A stretch of DNA of 64,000 nucleotides from Nocardioides sp. L-11A (GCA_029961745.1 CP124680.1:1550001-1614000), one strand, 5' to 3'. Counted from the first letter of the stretch, positions 33,444 to 42,991 are shown. A program made the numbers and translations. The notes: generated by a model from the sequence alone, not told the origin.

Positions 33444-33568
33444 GGAGCCCGGGTCTCCCGGTCCTCCGGGCACCCGGCACGTGGGGTGCCGGCCCGGCGG
33501 GGCTCCCTCCGTCGGACATCGGGGTCCGCGTCGGTGATGGTGAATCTACGGTCGGGACCGGGGTCCCG
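33444..33568. other. Intergenic stem-loop cluster between ung and the PLP-enzyme gene
   Basis: GGAGCCC (33444-33450) pairs with 33500-33506 and encloses CCGGCAC/GTGCCGG (33474-33480 with 33486-33492). A separate palindrome CGGGACC-GG-GGTCCCG lies at 33553-33568, and TAGTCC-TTTG-GGACTA (33595-33610) overlaps the PLP-gene stop. These probably end transcripts from the right and separate ung. No reading frame is supported in 33357-33607. Confidence 0.5.
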
Positions 33569-33607
33569 GGATCGGGAACGCGGCTCGGAGCTGCTAGTCC
33601 TTTGGGA

Positions 33608-35062
33608 CTACCGACCCTCGGCGATCGGCGCCGCCGACCACCCGGCCGGCCGTGCCAGCCGGTCGAGGAAGGCCACCAGGACCGCCTCGCGCAGGGCCGG
33701 GGGAGCGACGTCGAGCAGCGCGTTGACCGGTGCCATCCGCTCGGGCAGGCCGAGCTCACCGCCGTCGGCCAGCCCGCCCGCGGCGAGGAGCAGGTCGAAC
33801 TCGGCGTCGCCGAGCGTCGCGGGGTCCAGGGTGCGCAGGAGCTCCGCGACACCGGGGTCGACCGGGACCGGCCCGGCCGCCCGCGCCGCCGCGACCGCCG
33901 CGCCGAGCGCCGCCAGGAAGTCGGTGGGGTCGGTGGCCGCGCTGATCGCGACGTGCAGCGAGGGCGGCCGGTCGCCGTAGGACAGCTGGGGCTGGACGAA
34001 CCAGCCGCGGGCCGCCATCTCGTCGCACACCGTGAACACGTCCAGCGGCCCGTCCGCGACCGCCGCGACCAGGGTCGAGTCCGGTACGGCGACCAGAGCC
34101 AGCCCGTCGACCGCGGCGATCCCGGTGGCGATCGCGTCGGTCGCCTCCAGCGCCCGCTCGGTGAGGGACAGGTAGCCGGCGTCCCCGATCGCGCGCACCG
34201 TCGCCCATGCGCCGGCGGTCGGCCCGCCCGAGCGCGTCGACTGCAGCGTCGCGTTGAGCATCGTGTAGCCCGGCCAGCCGGCATGGGCGAAGTACTGCGC
34301 CCGGCGCAGCGAGGGGTCCCGGTGCAGCAGCAGGGAGGCGCCCTTGGGTGCGTAGGCGTACTTGTGCAGGTCGGTCGAGATCGACGTGACGCCCGGGACC
34401 GCGAAGGTCCACGGCGTCACCGTGCGGCCCAGCCGCGCGGCGTACGGCAGCACCCAGCCGCCGATGCAGGCGTCGACGTGGCAGCGCACACCGGCGTCCG
34501 CGGCGGCCGCGGCGATCTCGGGGACCGGGTCCACCACGCCGTCGGCGTACGACGGCGCGCTGGCCACCACCAGCACCGTGGTCTCGTCGATCGCGGCGGC
34601 CATCGCGGCCGCATCGGCGCGGTGGTCGGGCCCGGTCGGCACGACCACGACCCGGACGCCGAAGTAGTGCCCGGCCTTGTGGAAGGCCGCGTGCACCGTG
34701 TCCGGTACGACGATCGAGGGCGACGCCACGTCGGGCCGGGAGTCCCGCGCGCCCTGCACGGCCAGCAGGCACGACTCGGTGCCGCCCGAGGTCAGCGTCC
34801 CGACCATCGTGTCCGGGCCGTCGACGAGCGGCCGGGCGAAGCCGACCAGGTCGTTCTCCATGGCCAGCAGGCTCGGGAACGCCGTCGGGTCCAGGCCGTT
34901 GCTGCCGGCGAAGGCGGCCACGGCCTCGCGGGCGAGCGCGTCGACCTCGGCCAGGCCCGCGTCGTAGACGTAGGCGAGGGTGCGACCCCCGTGGACCGGC
35001 AGGTCGTCCGCCTGCAGGTCGATGAGCCGCGTGCGGATCTGGTCAGGCGTCAACGGTGCCAT
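33608..35062 (-). CDS. PLP-dependent decarboxylase/aldolase-family enzyme (sphingosine-1-phosphate lyase-like)
   Basis: The 484-aa protein is a fold-type I PLP enzyme of the group II decarboxylase superfamily. GTLTSGGTESCLLAVQGAR (about residues 87-105) binds the phosphate, HVDACIGGWVLPY holds the aspartate to the PLP nitrogen, and the Schiff-base lysine is in STDLHKYAYAPKGAS (about residue 236). The closest look-alikes are sphingosine-1-phosphate lyase-like proteins, so it could be an aldolase or an amino-acid decarboxylase. It overlaps the upstream transporter by 20 bp, the third gene of a unit with a PhaC-like hydrolase and a GPH transporter. The substrate is unknown. Confidence 0.83.
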   Translation of the reverse strand: MAPLTPDQIRTRLIDLQADDLPVHGGRTLAYVYDAGLAEVDALAREAVAAFAGSNGLDPTAFPSLLAMENDLVGFARPLVDGPDTMVGTLTSGGTESCLLAVQGARDSRPDVASPSIVVPDTVHAAFHKAGHYFGVRVVVVPTGPDHRADAAAMAAAIDETTVLVVASAPSYADGVVDPVPEIAAAAADAGVRCHVDACIGGWVLPYAARLGRTVTPWTFAVPGVTSISTDLHKYAYAPKGASLLLHRDPSLRRAQYFAHAGWPGYTMLNATLQSTRSGGPTAGAWATVRAIGDAGYLSLTERALEATDAIATGIAAVDGLALVAVPDSTLVAAVADGPLDVFTVCDEMAARGWFVQPQLSYGDRPPSLHVAISAATDPTDFLAALGAAVAAARAAGPVPVDPGVAELLRTLDPATLGDAEFDLLLAAGGLADGGELGLPERMAPVNALLDVAPPALREAVLVAFLDRLARPAGWSAAPIAEGR

Positions 35063-36359
35063 CGGTCCGGTCGACCTCCTTCTCGTCGAGTGCGTAGCCG
35101 CGCAGCCACCACAGGCTGGCGAGCACGAGCAGTGCCGGCAGCAGTGAGAATCCGAGGGTGATCGCGGTGACCGCGGACTCCGGCTGCGTCACGCCGCCGG
35201 AGTCGCTGGACCGGTAGGAGCCCAGCGCCAGCACCACCGCGAACAGGCCCGGCCCCAGCGCCAGGCCGAGGGTCTCGCCCGCCGTCCAGACGCCCGTGTA
35301 GACGCCGACCCGCGAGGAGCCGGTGCGCCGGGCGTCGACCGCCGCCGCGTCCGGCAGCATCGCCATCGGGAACACCTGGACGCCGGCGTACCCGACGCCG
35401 ACCAGGCCGACCGCGGCGAACACGACGGCCGGCGGCGCGTGCCCGGCGAGGACCGCCAGCGCGGCGCCGGCGGCGAGGACGAGCGAGGAGGCGACGTACC
35501 CGCGCTTCTTGCCGACCCGGCGCCCGAGCGCCGCCCAGGCCGGCGTCAGCAGCAGTGCCGGGCCCACGAAGCAGACGAACAGGATCGTGGCGGCGCCGTC
35601 GCGCTCGAGCACGTCGCCCGCGAGGTAGTCGACGCCGGCGAGCATGCAGCCGGTCGCCAGCGCCTGGACGACGAAGGTGACGAGCAGCAGCCGGAAGTCC
35701 CGCGCCGCGCCGACGACCCGGAGCTGGTCGCGCAGCGTGCCCGGGCCCGGGGCGATCTCGCCGACCGGTGCCGCACGGGTGCCGCGGTAGGCGAGCAGGG
35801 CACCGGCGACGATGATCGCCGCCATCACCAGGCCCATCGCGCGGTAGCCGTCGCGACCGCCGATCGCGTCCCGGATCGCCGGCGCGCTGGCCCCCGCGAG
35901 CAGGATCGTGAACGCCAGGATCGCGACCCGCCAGGTCATCAGCCGGGTGCGCTCGGCGTAGGAGTCGGTGATCTCGGCCGGCATCGCGACGTAGGGCACC
36001 TGGAAGAAGGCGTACGCCGTCGCGCAGGCGAGGAAGGCGACCAGCACCCAGGCCGTGTCGAACACCCGGGAGCCGAGGTCCGGACCCGCGAACAGCAGCG
36101 CGAAGCAGACGCCCAGCGCCAGCCCGGCCCGCAGCAGCCACGGCCGGCGGGGTCCGCGCGGGTCGACGGTACGGTCGCTGATCCGCCCGGCGATCGGGTT
36201 GAGGACGACGTCCCACGCCTTCGGGAGGAAGACGATCGCCCCCGCCAGCAGTGCGGGTACGGCGAGCGTGTCGGTCAGGTAGGGCAGCAGCATCAGTCCC
36301 GGCACGGTCCCGAACGCACCGGTCGCGACCGACCCGGCGCCGTACCCGACGCGGCTCAA
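35043..36359 (-). CDS. GPH/MFS-family sugar-cation symporter-like transporter
   Basis: The 438-aa protein has about 12 transmembrane helices in the MelB/GPH layout, with the family segments LPKAWDVVLNPIAGRISDRT (loop 2-3) and YVAMPAEITDSYAERTRLMTWR. It probably imports or exports a small solute with a cation. I prefer the TTG at 36359, whose TTGA overlaps the stop of the preceding gene and puts SRVGYGAGSVATGAFG right at the start as in homologues; ATG 36386 would add nine residues inside the upstream gene. The solute may be linked to the PLP enzyme that follows. Confidence 0.82.
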   Translation of the reverse strand: MSRVGYGAGSVATGAFGTVPGLMLLPYLTDTLAVPALLAGAIVFLPKAWDVVLNPIAGRISDRTVDPRGPRRPWLLRAGLALGVCFALLFAGPDLGSRVFDTAWVLVAFLACATAYAFFQVPYVAMPAEITDSYAERTRLMTWRVAILAFTILLAGASAPAIRDAIGGRDGYRAMGLVMAAIIVAGALLAYRGTRAAPVGEIAPGPGTLRDQLRVVGAARDFRLLLVTFVVQALATGCMLAGVDYLAGDVLERDGAATILFVCFVGPALLLTPAWAALGRRVGKKRGYVASSLVLAAGAALAVLAGHAPPAVVFAAVGLVGVGYAGVQVFPMAMLPDAAAVDARRTGSSRVGVYTGVWTAGETLGLALGPGLFAVVLALGSYRSSDSGGVTQPESAVTAITLGFSLLPALLVLASLWWLRGYALDEKEVDRTDGTVDA

Positions 36360-37480
36360 CCCACCGGCTGGCTGTCGGTCGACCATTGCGTGATCCACTC
36401 GTCCATCGCCAGCCAGGTGGTGGTGCGGGCGGCCCGGCCGGTGAGCATGCCGAGGTGGCCGCCGGGCACGATCTCGAAGCGGACCTCGGGGGAGCCGGTC
36501 AGGAGCGGGACGACGGCCCGCACGGCCGGCACCGGCGCGATCCCGTCGGTGGCACCGCCGAACACCAGGACGGGCACCGTGATCTCGCTGAGGTCGATCG
36601 TCCGGTCGTCGAGCTCGAAGGCTCCGGTCGCGAGCTGGTTGCCCTTGGCGAAGCGGTGGTAGAGCTGCCCGAAGGTGCGGCCGGGATAGGCGATCATGTT
36701 GGCGGTGAAGTGGTCGACCGCCTCGACCTGGGCCAGGAACTCGCGGTCGTCGACGTGGGTCGCCAGCGCGATCGGCTTGGTGACCAGCTTCTGGAAGGCG
36801 GTGAGCTGGAAGGCCCACTTCACGAGGGGTTTCGGCGCCCCGCCCAGCAGCTGGTAGCCGCGCGTGATCGGGCCGGGGCCGTTGAAGAGGCTGAGCAGCG
36901 GGCGGAACGGCGCGAGGAGCGGGACCTGTGCGATGTCGATGGGCGAGCCGACGACGGTCAGCGAGGCGACCGGCAGGTCGCCCGAGCGCCGGTCGGCGAG
37001 GGTCAGCAGGGAGAAGATGCCACCCAGCGACCAACCGATCACGTGCACCGGCCGGCCGCCGGCGTGCTCCGAGACCTCGCGGATCGCGGTCGGCACCACC
37101 TCGTCGACCCAGTGCTCCATCCCGAGGTTGCGGTCGCGGAAGGACACCTCGCCGTACTCCACGAGGTAGGTCGGGCGTCCCTCCGCCACGAAGTGCTCGA
37201 CCAGCGAGCAGCCGCGGCGCAGGTCGTAGCAGCTCGACGGCGCGGCCAGCGGCGTCACCAGCAGGACCGGGTCGCCCTGCTCCCGCACGTGCCCGGCCGG
37301 ACGGTAGTGGTAGACCTCGCGCAGCGTCCCGTCGTCGATGAGCGTGCGCGGCATGGGCCGCAGGTCGGCCACGCCGCCGTAGAGCAGCTTGTGGGCGACA
37401 TTGCTCGCCGCGGCGACGACCTGGTCCGGGGCGGGGAGCAGGCCGGCGCCCGGCACGGAGCGCAGGGGCACCAGATCCAT
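36356..37480 (-). CDS. PhaC-like alpha/beta hydrolase
   Basis: The 374-aa protein resembles class III poly(3-hydroxyalkanoate) synthase subunit C across its length: PVLLVTPLAAPSSCYDLRRGCSLVEHFV, the nucleophile elbow GWSLGG, AVDHFTANMIAYPGRTFGQLYHRF, VPVLVFGGATDGIAPV (catalytic Asp) and IVPGGHLGMLTG (catalytic His). True PhaC enzymes have a cysteine in the elbow (GxCxG); here it is serine, so hydrolysis is more likely than polymer synthesis. No phaE, phasin or phaAB genes are near. It heads the operon with the transporter and PLP enzyme. Confidence 0.82.
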   Translation of the reverse strand: MDLVPLRSVPGAGLLPAPDQVVAAASNVAHKLLYGGVADLRPMPRTLIDDGTLREVYHYRPAGHVREQGDPVLLVTPLAAPSSCYDLRRGCSLVEHFVAEGRPTYLVEYGEVSFRDRNLGMEHWVDEVVPTAIREVSEHAGGRPVHVIGWSLGGIFSLLTLADRRSGDLPVASLTVVGSPIDIAQVPLLAPFRPLLSLFNGPGPITRGYQLLGGAPKPLVKWAFQLTAFQKLVTKPIALATHVDDREFLAQVEAVDHFTANMIAYPGRTFGQLYHRFAKGNQLATGAFELDDRTIDLSEITVPVLVFGGATDGIAPVPAVRAVVPLLTGSPEVRFEIVPGGHLGMLTGRAARTTTWLAMDEWITQWSTDSQPVG

Positions 37481-37508
37481 GGCCGAACGCTACCGCGCGG
37501 TAGCGGGT

Positions 37509-38933
37509 TCAGGAGCGTGTCGCCGGTCGCACCGTCTTGGTGTGGCTGTGGCCCTCGTCCTCCAGCTCGGTCATGAAGCTGTCGGCCCACGCCTTCACGT
37601 CGTGCTGGGCGATCTGGCGGCGCATCGCCTTCATCCGCCGGGTCAGCTCCTTGGGCTCGGCCCGGTAGGCATCCAGCAGCGCGGCCTTCATGCCGTTCAT
37701 GTCGTAGGGGTTGACCAGCCACGCCTGGCGCAGCTCGTCGGCGGCGCCGGCGAACTCGGAGAGCACGAGCGCGCCGTCGTCGTCGACCCGGCACGCGACG
37801 TACTCCTTGGCGACGAGGTTCATGCCGTCGCGGTACGGCGTCACGACCATCACGTCGGCGGCGCGGTAGAGCGCGGCCATCTCCTCGCGCGGGTACGACG
37901 TGTGCAGGTAGCTCACCGCAGGACGGCCGATCCGGCCGAGGTCGCCGTTGAGCCGGCCGACGAGGCGCTCGATGTCGTCGCGCAGGTTGCGGTAGTGCTC
38001 CACCCGCTCGCGCGAGGGGACGGCGACCTGGACGAACACCGCGTCCTCGACGGTGAGCGCGCCGTCGCTGATCAGCTCGCCGAACGCGCGCAGCCGGGCG
38101 TAGATGCCCTTGGTGTAGTCGAGCCGGTCGATGCCGAGGAAGATCCGGCGCGGGTTGCCGAGCGCCTCGCGGATCGCCTCGGCGCGCTCCGCGACCGCCT
38201 CCGAGCGGGCCAGCTCCTCGAAGCCGGCGGCGTCGATCGAGATCGGGAACGCCGCGGCCCGGACGGTGCGCCCGTCGGGCAGGTAGACCAGGTCGCGGTG
38301 CGTCTTGTGGCCGACCCGCTGCCGGACCAGCCGGATGAAGTTCTGCGCGGCACCGGGCAGCTGGAAGCCGACCAGGTCGGCACCGAGCAGGCCCTCGAGG
38401 ATCTGCCGACGCCAGGGCAGCTGCTGGAAGAGCTCGCCGGGCGGGAAGGGGATGTGCAGGTAGAACCCGATGCGCAGGTCGGGGCGCAGCTCGCGCAGCA
38501 TCTGCGGCACCAGCTGCAGCTGGTAGTCGTGGACCCACACGGTCGCGCCGTCGTTGGCGAGCTCGGCCGCCCGCTCGGCGAAGCGCCGGTTGACCTGGAC
38601 GTAGGTGTCCCACCACTCGCGGTGGAACTCCGGTTTCGCGACGACGTCGTGGTAGAGCGGCCAGAGCGTGCCGTTCGAGAAGCCCTCGTAGTGCTCCTCG
38701 ATCTCGTCGGCCGACATCGCCAGCGGCACCAGGTCGAGGCCGTCGACCTTGAACGGCTTGAACTTCTGCGTGCCGCCGGGCCAGCCGATCCAGACCCCGT
38801 CGTGGGCCCGCATCACCGGCTCGATCGCCGAGACCAGCCCGCCCGGGGACCGGCGCCAGCGCGCCTTGCCGTTGCGGTCGGTGACGCGGTCGACGGGGAG
38901 GCGGTTGGCGACGATCACGAGGTCATGGCCCAC
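37509..38933 (-). CDS. otsA: Alpha,alpha-trehalose-phosphate synthase (UDP/GDP-forming)
   Basis: The 474-aa protein is OtsA (GT20): [21 protein letters not shown] (UDP-glucose contact), [43 protein letters not shown] (catalytic-site Arg/Lys) and [14 protein letters not shown]. It joins glucose 6-phosphate with an NDP-glucose to make trehalose 6-phosphate. The phosphatase partner otsB lies 3 kb away on the other strand, separated by five genes. Trehalose is the usual compatible solute and cell-wall precursor in actinobacteria. Confidence 0.96.
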   Translation of the reverse strand: MGHDLVIVANRLPVDRVTDRNGKARWRRSPGGLVSAIEPVMRAHDGVWIGWPGGTQKFKPFKVDGLDLVPLAMSADEIEEHYEGFSNGTLWPLYHDVVAKPEFHREWWDTYVQVNRRFAERAAELANDGATVWVHDYQLQLVPQMLRELRPDLRIGFYLHIPFPPGELFQQLPWRRQILEGLLGADLVGFQLPGAAQNFIRLVRQRVGHKTHRDLVYLPDGRTVRAAAFPISIDAAGFEELARSEAVAERAEAIREALGNPRRIFLGIDRLDYTKGIYARLRAFGELISDGALTVEDAVFVQVAVPSRERVEHYRNLRDDIERLVGRLNGDLGRIGRPAVSYLHTSYPREEMAALYRAADVMVVTPYRDGMNLVAKEYVACRVDDDGALVLSEFAGAADELRQAWLVNPYDMNGMKAALLDAYRAEPKELTRRMKAMRRQIAQHDVKAWADSFMTELEDEGHSHTKTVRPATRS

Positions 38934-39031
38934 GACCCCACCCTAGTCAGGGGCATGGTCGGGCTGGCCCGACATCGGGTGTCCTGCTGGCAGGATTCCC
39001 GGCGACGGCCTCCCCGGACCACCCTGGACCC

Positions 39032-40312
39032 ATGACCGAGACCCTGCTGGCGAACCCGCCCGTACGACCGCCCGCGCAGCGGTGGCTGCGCGACACCGGC
39101 TATGCCCTCGCCGCGCTTCCGGTGGCGGTGGTGGGGCTGGTCGTCGTGATCACCCTGGTCACCGCCGGGCTGGGCCTGTCGGTCGTCGTCGGCGGCGTCT
39201 TCGTCCTGGCCGCCGGCGTGTACGCCGCCCGCGGGTTCGCGTACGTCGAGCGGCGTCGCCTGGCCGTCCTGGCGGGCCGGGAGGTGCCGGAGCCGGCGTA
39301 CCTGCGGCCCCGGGAGGGCGACGGCTTCTGGCGGCGCAGCCTGACGGCGCTGCGCGACCCGCAGTCGTGGCTGGACGTGGTGTGGTCGCTCGTCGGCTGG
39401 ATCACGGCGACGGTCGCCTTCGTGGTCGTCGTGACCTGGTGGGGGGCGGTGCTGTGCGGCGCGACCTACTGGTTCTGGCAGCGGTTCATCCCGCGCGACG
39501 ACAGCGACGCGCAGAGCCTGGCCGACCTGATCGGACTCGGCGACAGCCGGGCCGCCGACATCGGCCTGATCACCGGAATCGGGTTCGTCGCCCTGGTGAC
39601 GCTGCCGTTCGCGCTGCGGTTCGCGGCCGGGGTGCACGCGAGCCTCGCGTCCGTGCTGCTCACCAGCCGCGCCGAGCTCCAGGGGCGCGTCGCCCGGGTC
39701 GAGGAGAGCCGCGACTCGGCGCACCGGGCCGAGGCGGAGTCCCTGCGCCGGCTGGAGCGCGACATCCACGACGGGCCGCAGCAGCGGCTGATCCGGCTCG
39801 GGATGGACCTCGGCCGGGCACGGGTGCAGCTCGCCGACGACCCCGACACGGCGGCGCGCACCCTCGACGCCGCCGTCGCCCAGACCCGCGAGGCCGTCGA
39901 GGAGCTGCGGGCCCTGTCGCGGGGCATCGCCCCGCCGCTCCTGGTCGACCGGGGTCTCGCGGCCGCGGTCGCCGAGATGGCCGACGGCCAGCCGATCCCG
40001 GTGCGGGTCACCGCCGACGTCCCCGCGGAGCTGCCGCTGGCCGTGGAGACGGCCGCCTACTTCGTCGCCGCCGAGGCACTCACCAATGTCGTCAAGCACA
40101 GCGGCGCCGACCAGGCCGACCTCACCCTGGAGGTCGTCGCGGGCCGGCTGCTGGTGACCGTCGACGACAACGGGTGCGGTGGCGCCGCGGCCGCGCCCGG
40201 TCACGGCCTGGCCGGTCTGCGCGAGCGGCTGGCCGGCGTCGACGGGCAGCTCTTCCTCGCCTCGCCGGCCGGCGGGCCGACCCGGCTCCGCGCGGAGCTG
40301 CCCCTGGGGTGA
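39032..40312 (+). CDS. Two-component sensor histidine kinase
   Basis: The 426-aa protein has a membrane sensor domain with about four transmembrane segments (about residues 25-75, 120-155, 180-215), a HisKA_3 domain with the phosphoacceptor histidine in LERDIHDGPQQRLIRLG, and HATPase motifs AAEALTNVVKHS, DDNGCGG and GHGLAGLRERLAG. The kinase/regulator stop-start spacing is 10 bp. The putative sensor region is a membrane domain common in actinobacterial kinases whose ligand is unknown. Confidence 0.92.
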   Translation: MTETLLANPPVRPPAQRWLRDTGYALAALPVAVVGLVVVITLVTAGLGLSVVVGGVFVLAAGVYAARGFAYVERRRLAVLAGREVPEPAYLRPREGDGFWRRSLTALRDPQSWLDVVWSLVGWITATVAFVVVVTWWGAVLCGATYWFWQRFIPRDDSDAQSLADLIGLGDSRAADIGLITGIGFVALVTLPFALRFAAGVHASLASVLLTSRAELQGRVARVEESRDSAHRAEAESLRRLERDIHDGPQQRLIRLGMDLGRARVQLADDPDTAARTLDAAVAQTREAVEELRALSRGIAPPLLVDRGLAAAVAEMADGQPIPVRVTADVPAELPLAVETAAYFVAAEALTNVVKHSGADQADLTLEVVAGRLLVTVDDNGCGGAAAAPGHGLAGLRERLAGVDGQLFLASPAGGPTRLRAELPLG

Positions 40313-40322
40313 GGATGGGCGG

Positions 40323-40970
40323 GTGAGGATCGCGATCGCCGACGACTCCGTGCTGCTGCGCGAGGGGCTCCAGCTCCTGCTGGCGGAGGCGGGTCACGAC
40401 GTCGTGGCCGCCGTCGGTGACGGCCCGGCGCTGGTCGACGCGGTCCTCGCCGAGCGCCCGGACCTCGCGATCGTCGACGTCCGGATGCCGCCCAGCCACA
40501 CCGACGAGGGCCTGCGCGCGGCGGTCGCGTGCCGGCGGGCCCGGCCCGAGGCGCCGGTGCTGGTGCTGTCCCAGTACGTCGTGGCGTCCTACGCCGACGA
40601 GCTGCTGGCGACCGGGGAGGGCGGGGTCGGGTATCTGCTCAAGGACCGGGTGAGCGAGGTCCGGGAGTTCCTGGACGCCCTCGCGACGGTGGCGGCGGGC
40701 GGCACGGTGCTCGACCCGATGGTGGTCAAGCACCTGATGGGCCGCCAGCGCGACCCGCTGCTCGCCCTCACGCCGCGCGAGCGCGAGGTGCTGGCGCTGA
40801 TGGCCGAGGGGCGGTCCAACGCCGCGGTCGCCGACGCGCTCGTGGTGTCCCTGGCCGCGGTCGAGAAGCACACCCAGCGGATCTTCGCCAAGCTCGGGCT
40901 GGCCCCCGACGACGACCAGTCGCACCGGCGGGTCCTCGCGGTCGTGCGCTTCCTCCGCGCGGCCGAATGA
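40323..40970 (+). CDS. LuxR/NarL-family response regulator
   Basis: The 215-aa protein (GTG start) has a receiver with IAIADDSVLLREG, phosphoacceptor Asp in DLAIVDVRMPP, Lys in GYLLKDRV, and a LuxR-type helix-turn-helix LTPREREVLALMAEGRSNAAVADALVVSLAAVEKHTQRI. It is the partner of the kinase gene just upstream. The target genes are unknown. Confidence 0.93.
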   Translation: MRIAIADDSVLLREGLQLLLAEAGHDVVAAVGDGPALVDAVLAERPDLAIVDVRMPPSHTDEGLRAAVACRRARPEAPVLVLSQYVVASYADELLATGEGGVGYLLKDRVSEVREFLDALATVAAGGTVLDPMVVKHLMGRQRDPLLALTPREREVLALMAEGRSNAAVADALVVSLAAVEKHTQRIFAKLGLAPDDDQSHRRVLAVVRFLRAAE

Positions 40971-41046
40971 CATCGTTGTGATTCGCGGGTTACAGTTACT
41001 CGCGAAGAGTTGTCGCAACCGCCCATCCGAGCGTCGAGGAGACCGC

Positions 41047-41349
41047 ATGAACGCCGAGCGCAGCCCCCAGGGGGGCGCTGCCGACGCCGCTGCTCCAGCA
41101 GGCCTCAGCAAGCGTGACCTCGACATCCTCGCCTTCGAGCGCCAGTGGTGGAAGTACGCCGGCGCCAAGGAGAGCGCCGTGCGCGAGCAGTTCGACATGA
41201 GCGCCACCCGCTACTACCAGGTCCTCAACGCCCTCATCGACCGCCCGGAGGCCCTCGAGGCCGACCCGCTGCTCGTCCGCCGCCTCCGGCGGCTGCGCTC
41301 GCAACGTCAGCGGCAGCGGTCGGCGCGGCGCCTGGGGTTCGAGATCTGA
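41047..41349 (+). CDS. DUF3263 protein
   Basis: The 100-aa protein has the complete DUF3263 signature LSKRDLDILAFERQWWKYAGAKE and FDMSATRYYQVLNALIDRPEALEADPLLVRRLRRLR, a helix-turn-helix-like domain limited to actinobacteria. A DNA-binding role is suspected. It is followed four bases later by a LytR_C gene, the usual neighbour. Confidence 0.9.
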   Translation: MNAERSPQGGAADAAAPAGLSKRDLDILAFERQWWKYAGAKESAVREQFDMSATRYYQVLNALIDRPEALEADPLLVRRLRRLRSQRQRQRSARRLGFEI

Positions 41350-41353
41350 TCCC

Positions 41354-41881
41354 ATGACCCGGCCCACTCGCAGGTACCACCAGCGCGGTGCCGTCCTGAC
41401 CTCGCCGGTGGTGCTGCTCAGCATCGTCGCCGTCGTCCTCGCCGCGGTCGCCTTCGTCGCCACCCGCGACGACCGTCCGGCCGAGCGGGACATCTCCGCC
41501 ACCAAGGCGTCGTCGACGCCGACCGACGCGGGCACCGACGAGCCGAGCGACGAGCCGAGCGCGCCGCCCCCCGAGGAGGAGAAGCCGGCGCCGCCCCCCG
41601 TCGTCCGTGGCGACCACGCGGTGGTGGTCTTCAACAACACCGCGATCCGTGGCCTCGCCGCCCGGGTCTCGGAGAGGGTCCGCGACGCCGGCTGGAAGGT
41701 GGCCGCCGCCGACAACTGGTACGGCACCGTTCCCGCCACCACCGTCTACTTCCCGAAGGGCAAGAAGGCGGCCGCCCGTCAGCTCGCGCTCGACCTCGGC
41801 GTCGCCCGGGTGCTGCCTGCCGACACGGCCAGCGACATGAGCTCCACCAACCTGACCCTGATCCTGACCGGCGAGCTGTGA
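41354..41881 (+). CDS. LytR C-terminal domain (LytR_C) membrane-anchored protein
   Basis: The 175-aa protein has a signal-anchor helix (about residues 14-36), a Pro/Glu/Asp-rich linker (about residues 50-85), and a LytR_C domain beginning HAVVVFNNTAIRGLAARVSERVRDAGW. Such domains are found C-terminal to LytR-CpsA-Psr enzymes that attach cell-wall polymers; on its own it may act in envelope binding. It is coupled with the DUF3263 gene and precedes otsB. Confidence 0.87.
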   Translation: MTRPTRRYHQRGAVLTSPVVLLSIVAVVLAAVAFVATRDDRPAERDISATKASSTPTDAGTDEPSDEPSAPPPEEEKPAPPPVVRGDHAVVVFNNTAIRGLAARVSERVRDAGWKVAAADNWYGTVPATTVYFPKGKKAAARQLALDLGVARVLPADTASDMSSTNLTLILTGEL

Positions 41882-41904
41882 GTTCGACGTGATGGGATGG
41901 GGTC

Positions 41905-42756
41905 GTGAGGTTCTCGTCCCGCGAGGGTGAACTGCGCTACGACGCCCTGGTGCGCGTCGCCGCGCGGACCGTCGTCGGCCTGGACTTCGACGGCACGCTG
42001 TCGCCGATCGTCGACGATCCGACCCAGGCCCACATCCATCCGGACGCGCCCGCGGTGCTGACCGCGCTGGCCGAGGAGGTCGCCGCGATCGCGGTGATCA
42101 CCGGGCGCCCCGCCCGCCAGGCCCTCGACCTCGGGGGGCTGGAGGAGGTCGGGGACGCGCTGGCGGCGGCCGGCAAGGAGCTCTTCGTCTTCGGTCAGTA
42201 CGGCAACGAGCGCTGGACGTCGAGCCGCCGGCGGATCGTGGGGGCCCGGCCCCCGCGCGGGTTGGCGACCTTCGAGCGGGACCTGCCGCGGGCGCTGCGC
42301 AGCGCCGGCGCGAGCGACGCGTATGTCGAGGACAAGGGCCTCGCGGTCGCCGTCCACACCCGGCGCCTGCCCGACCCCGACGGCGCCTTCGACCGGCTGT
42401 TGCCGCCCCTGCGCGCGCTGGCCAGCCGGCACGGGCTGGTCCTGGAGCCCGGGCGGGCGGTCATCGAGGTGCGCTCGGCGGGCTCCCACAAGGGGATGGT
42501 CGTGCACCGGCTCGCGGCCGTGCTCGACGCCGAGGGCTTCCTGTTCGCCGGCGACGACCTCGGCGACGTGGAGGCGTTCGAGGCGGTCGAGGAGCTCGCC
42601 GAGCGCGGCCTGGCGCCCCTGCGGGTGTGCTCGGCGTCCGACGAGCAGAGCGCGCTCGTCGCCCTGTCCGACGTCGTCGTCCCCGGCCCGGAGGGCGTCT
42701 TGGACCTGCTCGGCCGGTTCGCCGCCGACGCGCGGGCCGCCCGTCGTACCTCCTGA
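41905..42756 (+). CDS. otsB: Trehalose-6-phosphate phosphatase
   Basis: The 283-aa protein is a HAD-superfamily phosphatase. The nucleophile motif is GLDFDGTLSP (Asp in DFDGT), motif II is VITGRP, motif III the lysine region GSHKGMVV, and motif IV FAGDDLGDVEAF. It dephosphorylates trehalose 6-phosphate to trehalose, completing the OtsA pathway encoded at 37.5-38.9 kb. The GTG start is 23 bp after the LytR_C gene. Confidence 0.93.
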   Translation: MRFSSREGELRYDALVRVAARTVVGLDFDGTLSPIVDDPTQAHIHPDAPAVLTALAEEVAAIAVITGRPARQALDLGGLEEVGDALAAAGKELFVFGQYGNERWTSSRRRIVGARPPRGLATFERDLPRALRSAGASDAYVEDKGLAVAVHTRRLPDPDGAFDRLLPPLRALASRHGLVLEPGRAVIEVRSAGSHKGMVVHRLAAVLDAEGFLFAGDDLGDVEAFEAVEELAERGLAPLRVCSASDEQSALVALSDVVVPGPEGVLDLLGRFAADARAARRTS

Positions 42757-42823
42757 ATCTCACATCTCGGACACCGGTCTCGACATTCGGAATCCCGATT
42801 GGGTGCCGGTGGCCGGTCGCCCC

Positions 42824-42981
42824 TAGGCTGTGCGTGCTCATCCAGAGGGACTGAGGGAACGGCCCTGAGAAGTCCCGGCAACCGCCGCGAACTCCCGTCT
42901 GCGCCTGCGTCACGCAGGAGCCGGCGTCGCGGAAACGGTGCCAAATCCGACCCGCGCGAGAGTCGCCGGGACAGATGAGAA
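42824..42981 (+). promoter_or_regulatory. SAM-I (S-box) riboswitch with its promoter
   Basis: A TAGGCT -10 (42824-42829) starts a transcript at about 42836, where the S-box core begins. P1 is CTCATC (42838-42843) with GATGAG (42974-42979). The conserved AGAGGGACTGAGGGAACGG segment, CCGGCAACC, GGTGCCAAATCC and the final GGGACAGATGAG are all present. The Shine-Dalgarno AAGGAGG follows P1 directly, so binding of S-adenosylmethionine could block translation of the ThrC-like gene. Confidence 0.93.
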
Positions 42982-42991
42982 GGAGGAATCC

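Noticed and set aside
36356..37480. Functional class III PHA synthase
   Set aside because: The nucleophile is serine (GWSLGG), and phaE, phasin and phaAB genes are absent nearby.
42938..42991. Earlier start for the ThrC-like gene at 42938
   Set aside because: It would lie inside the SAM riboswitch aptamer; the ATG at 42992 follows AAGGAGG at normal spacing.
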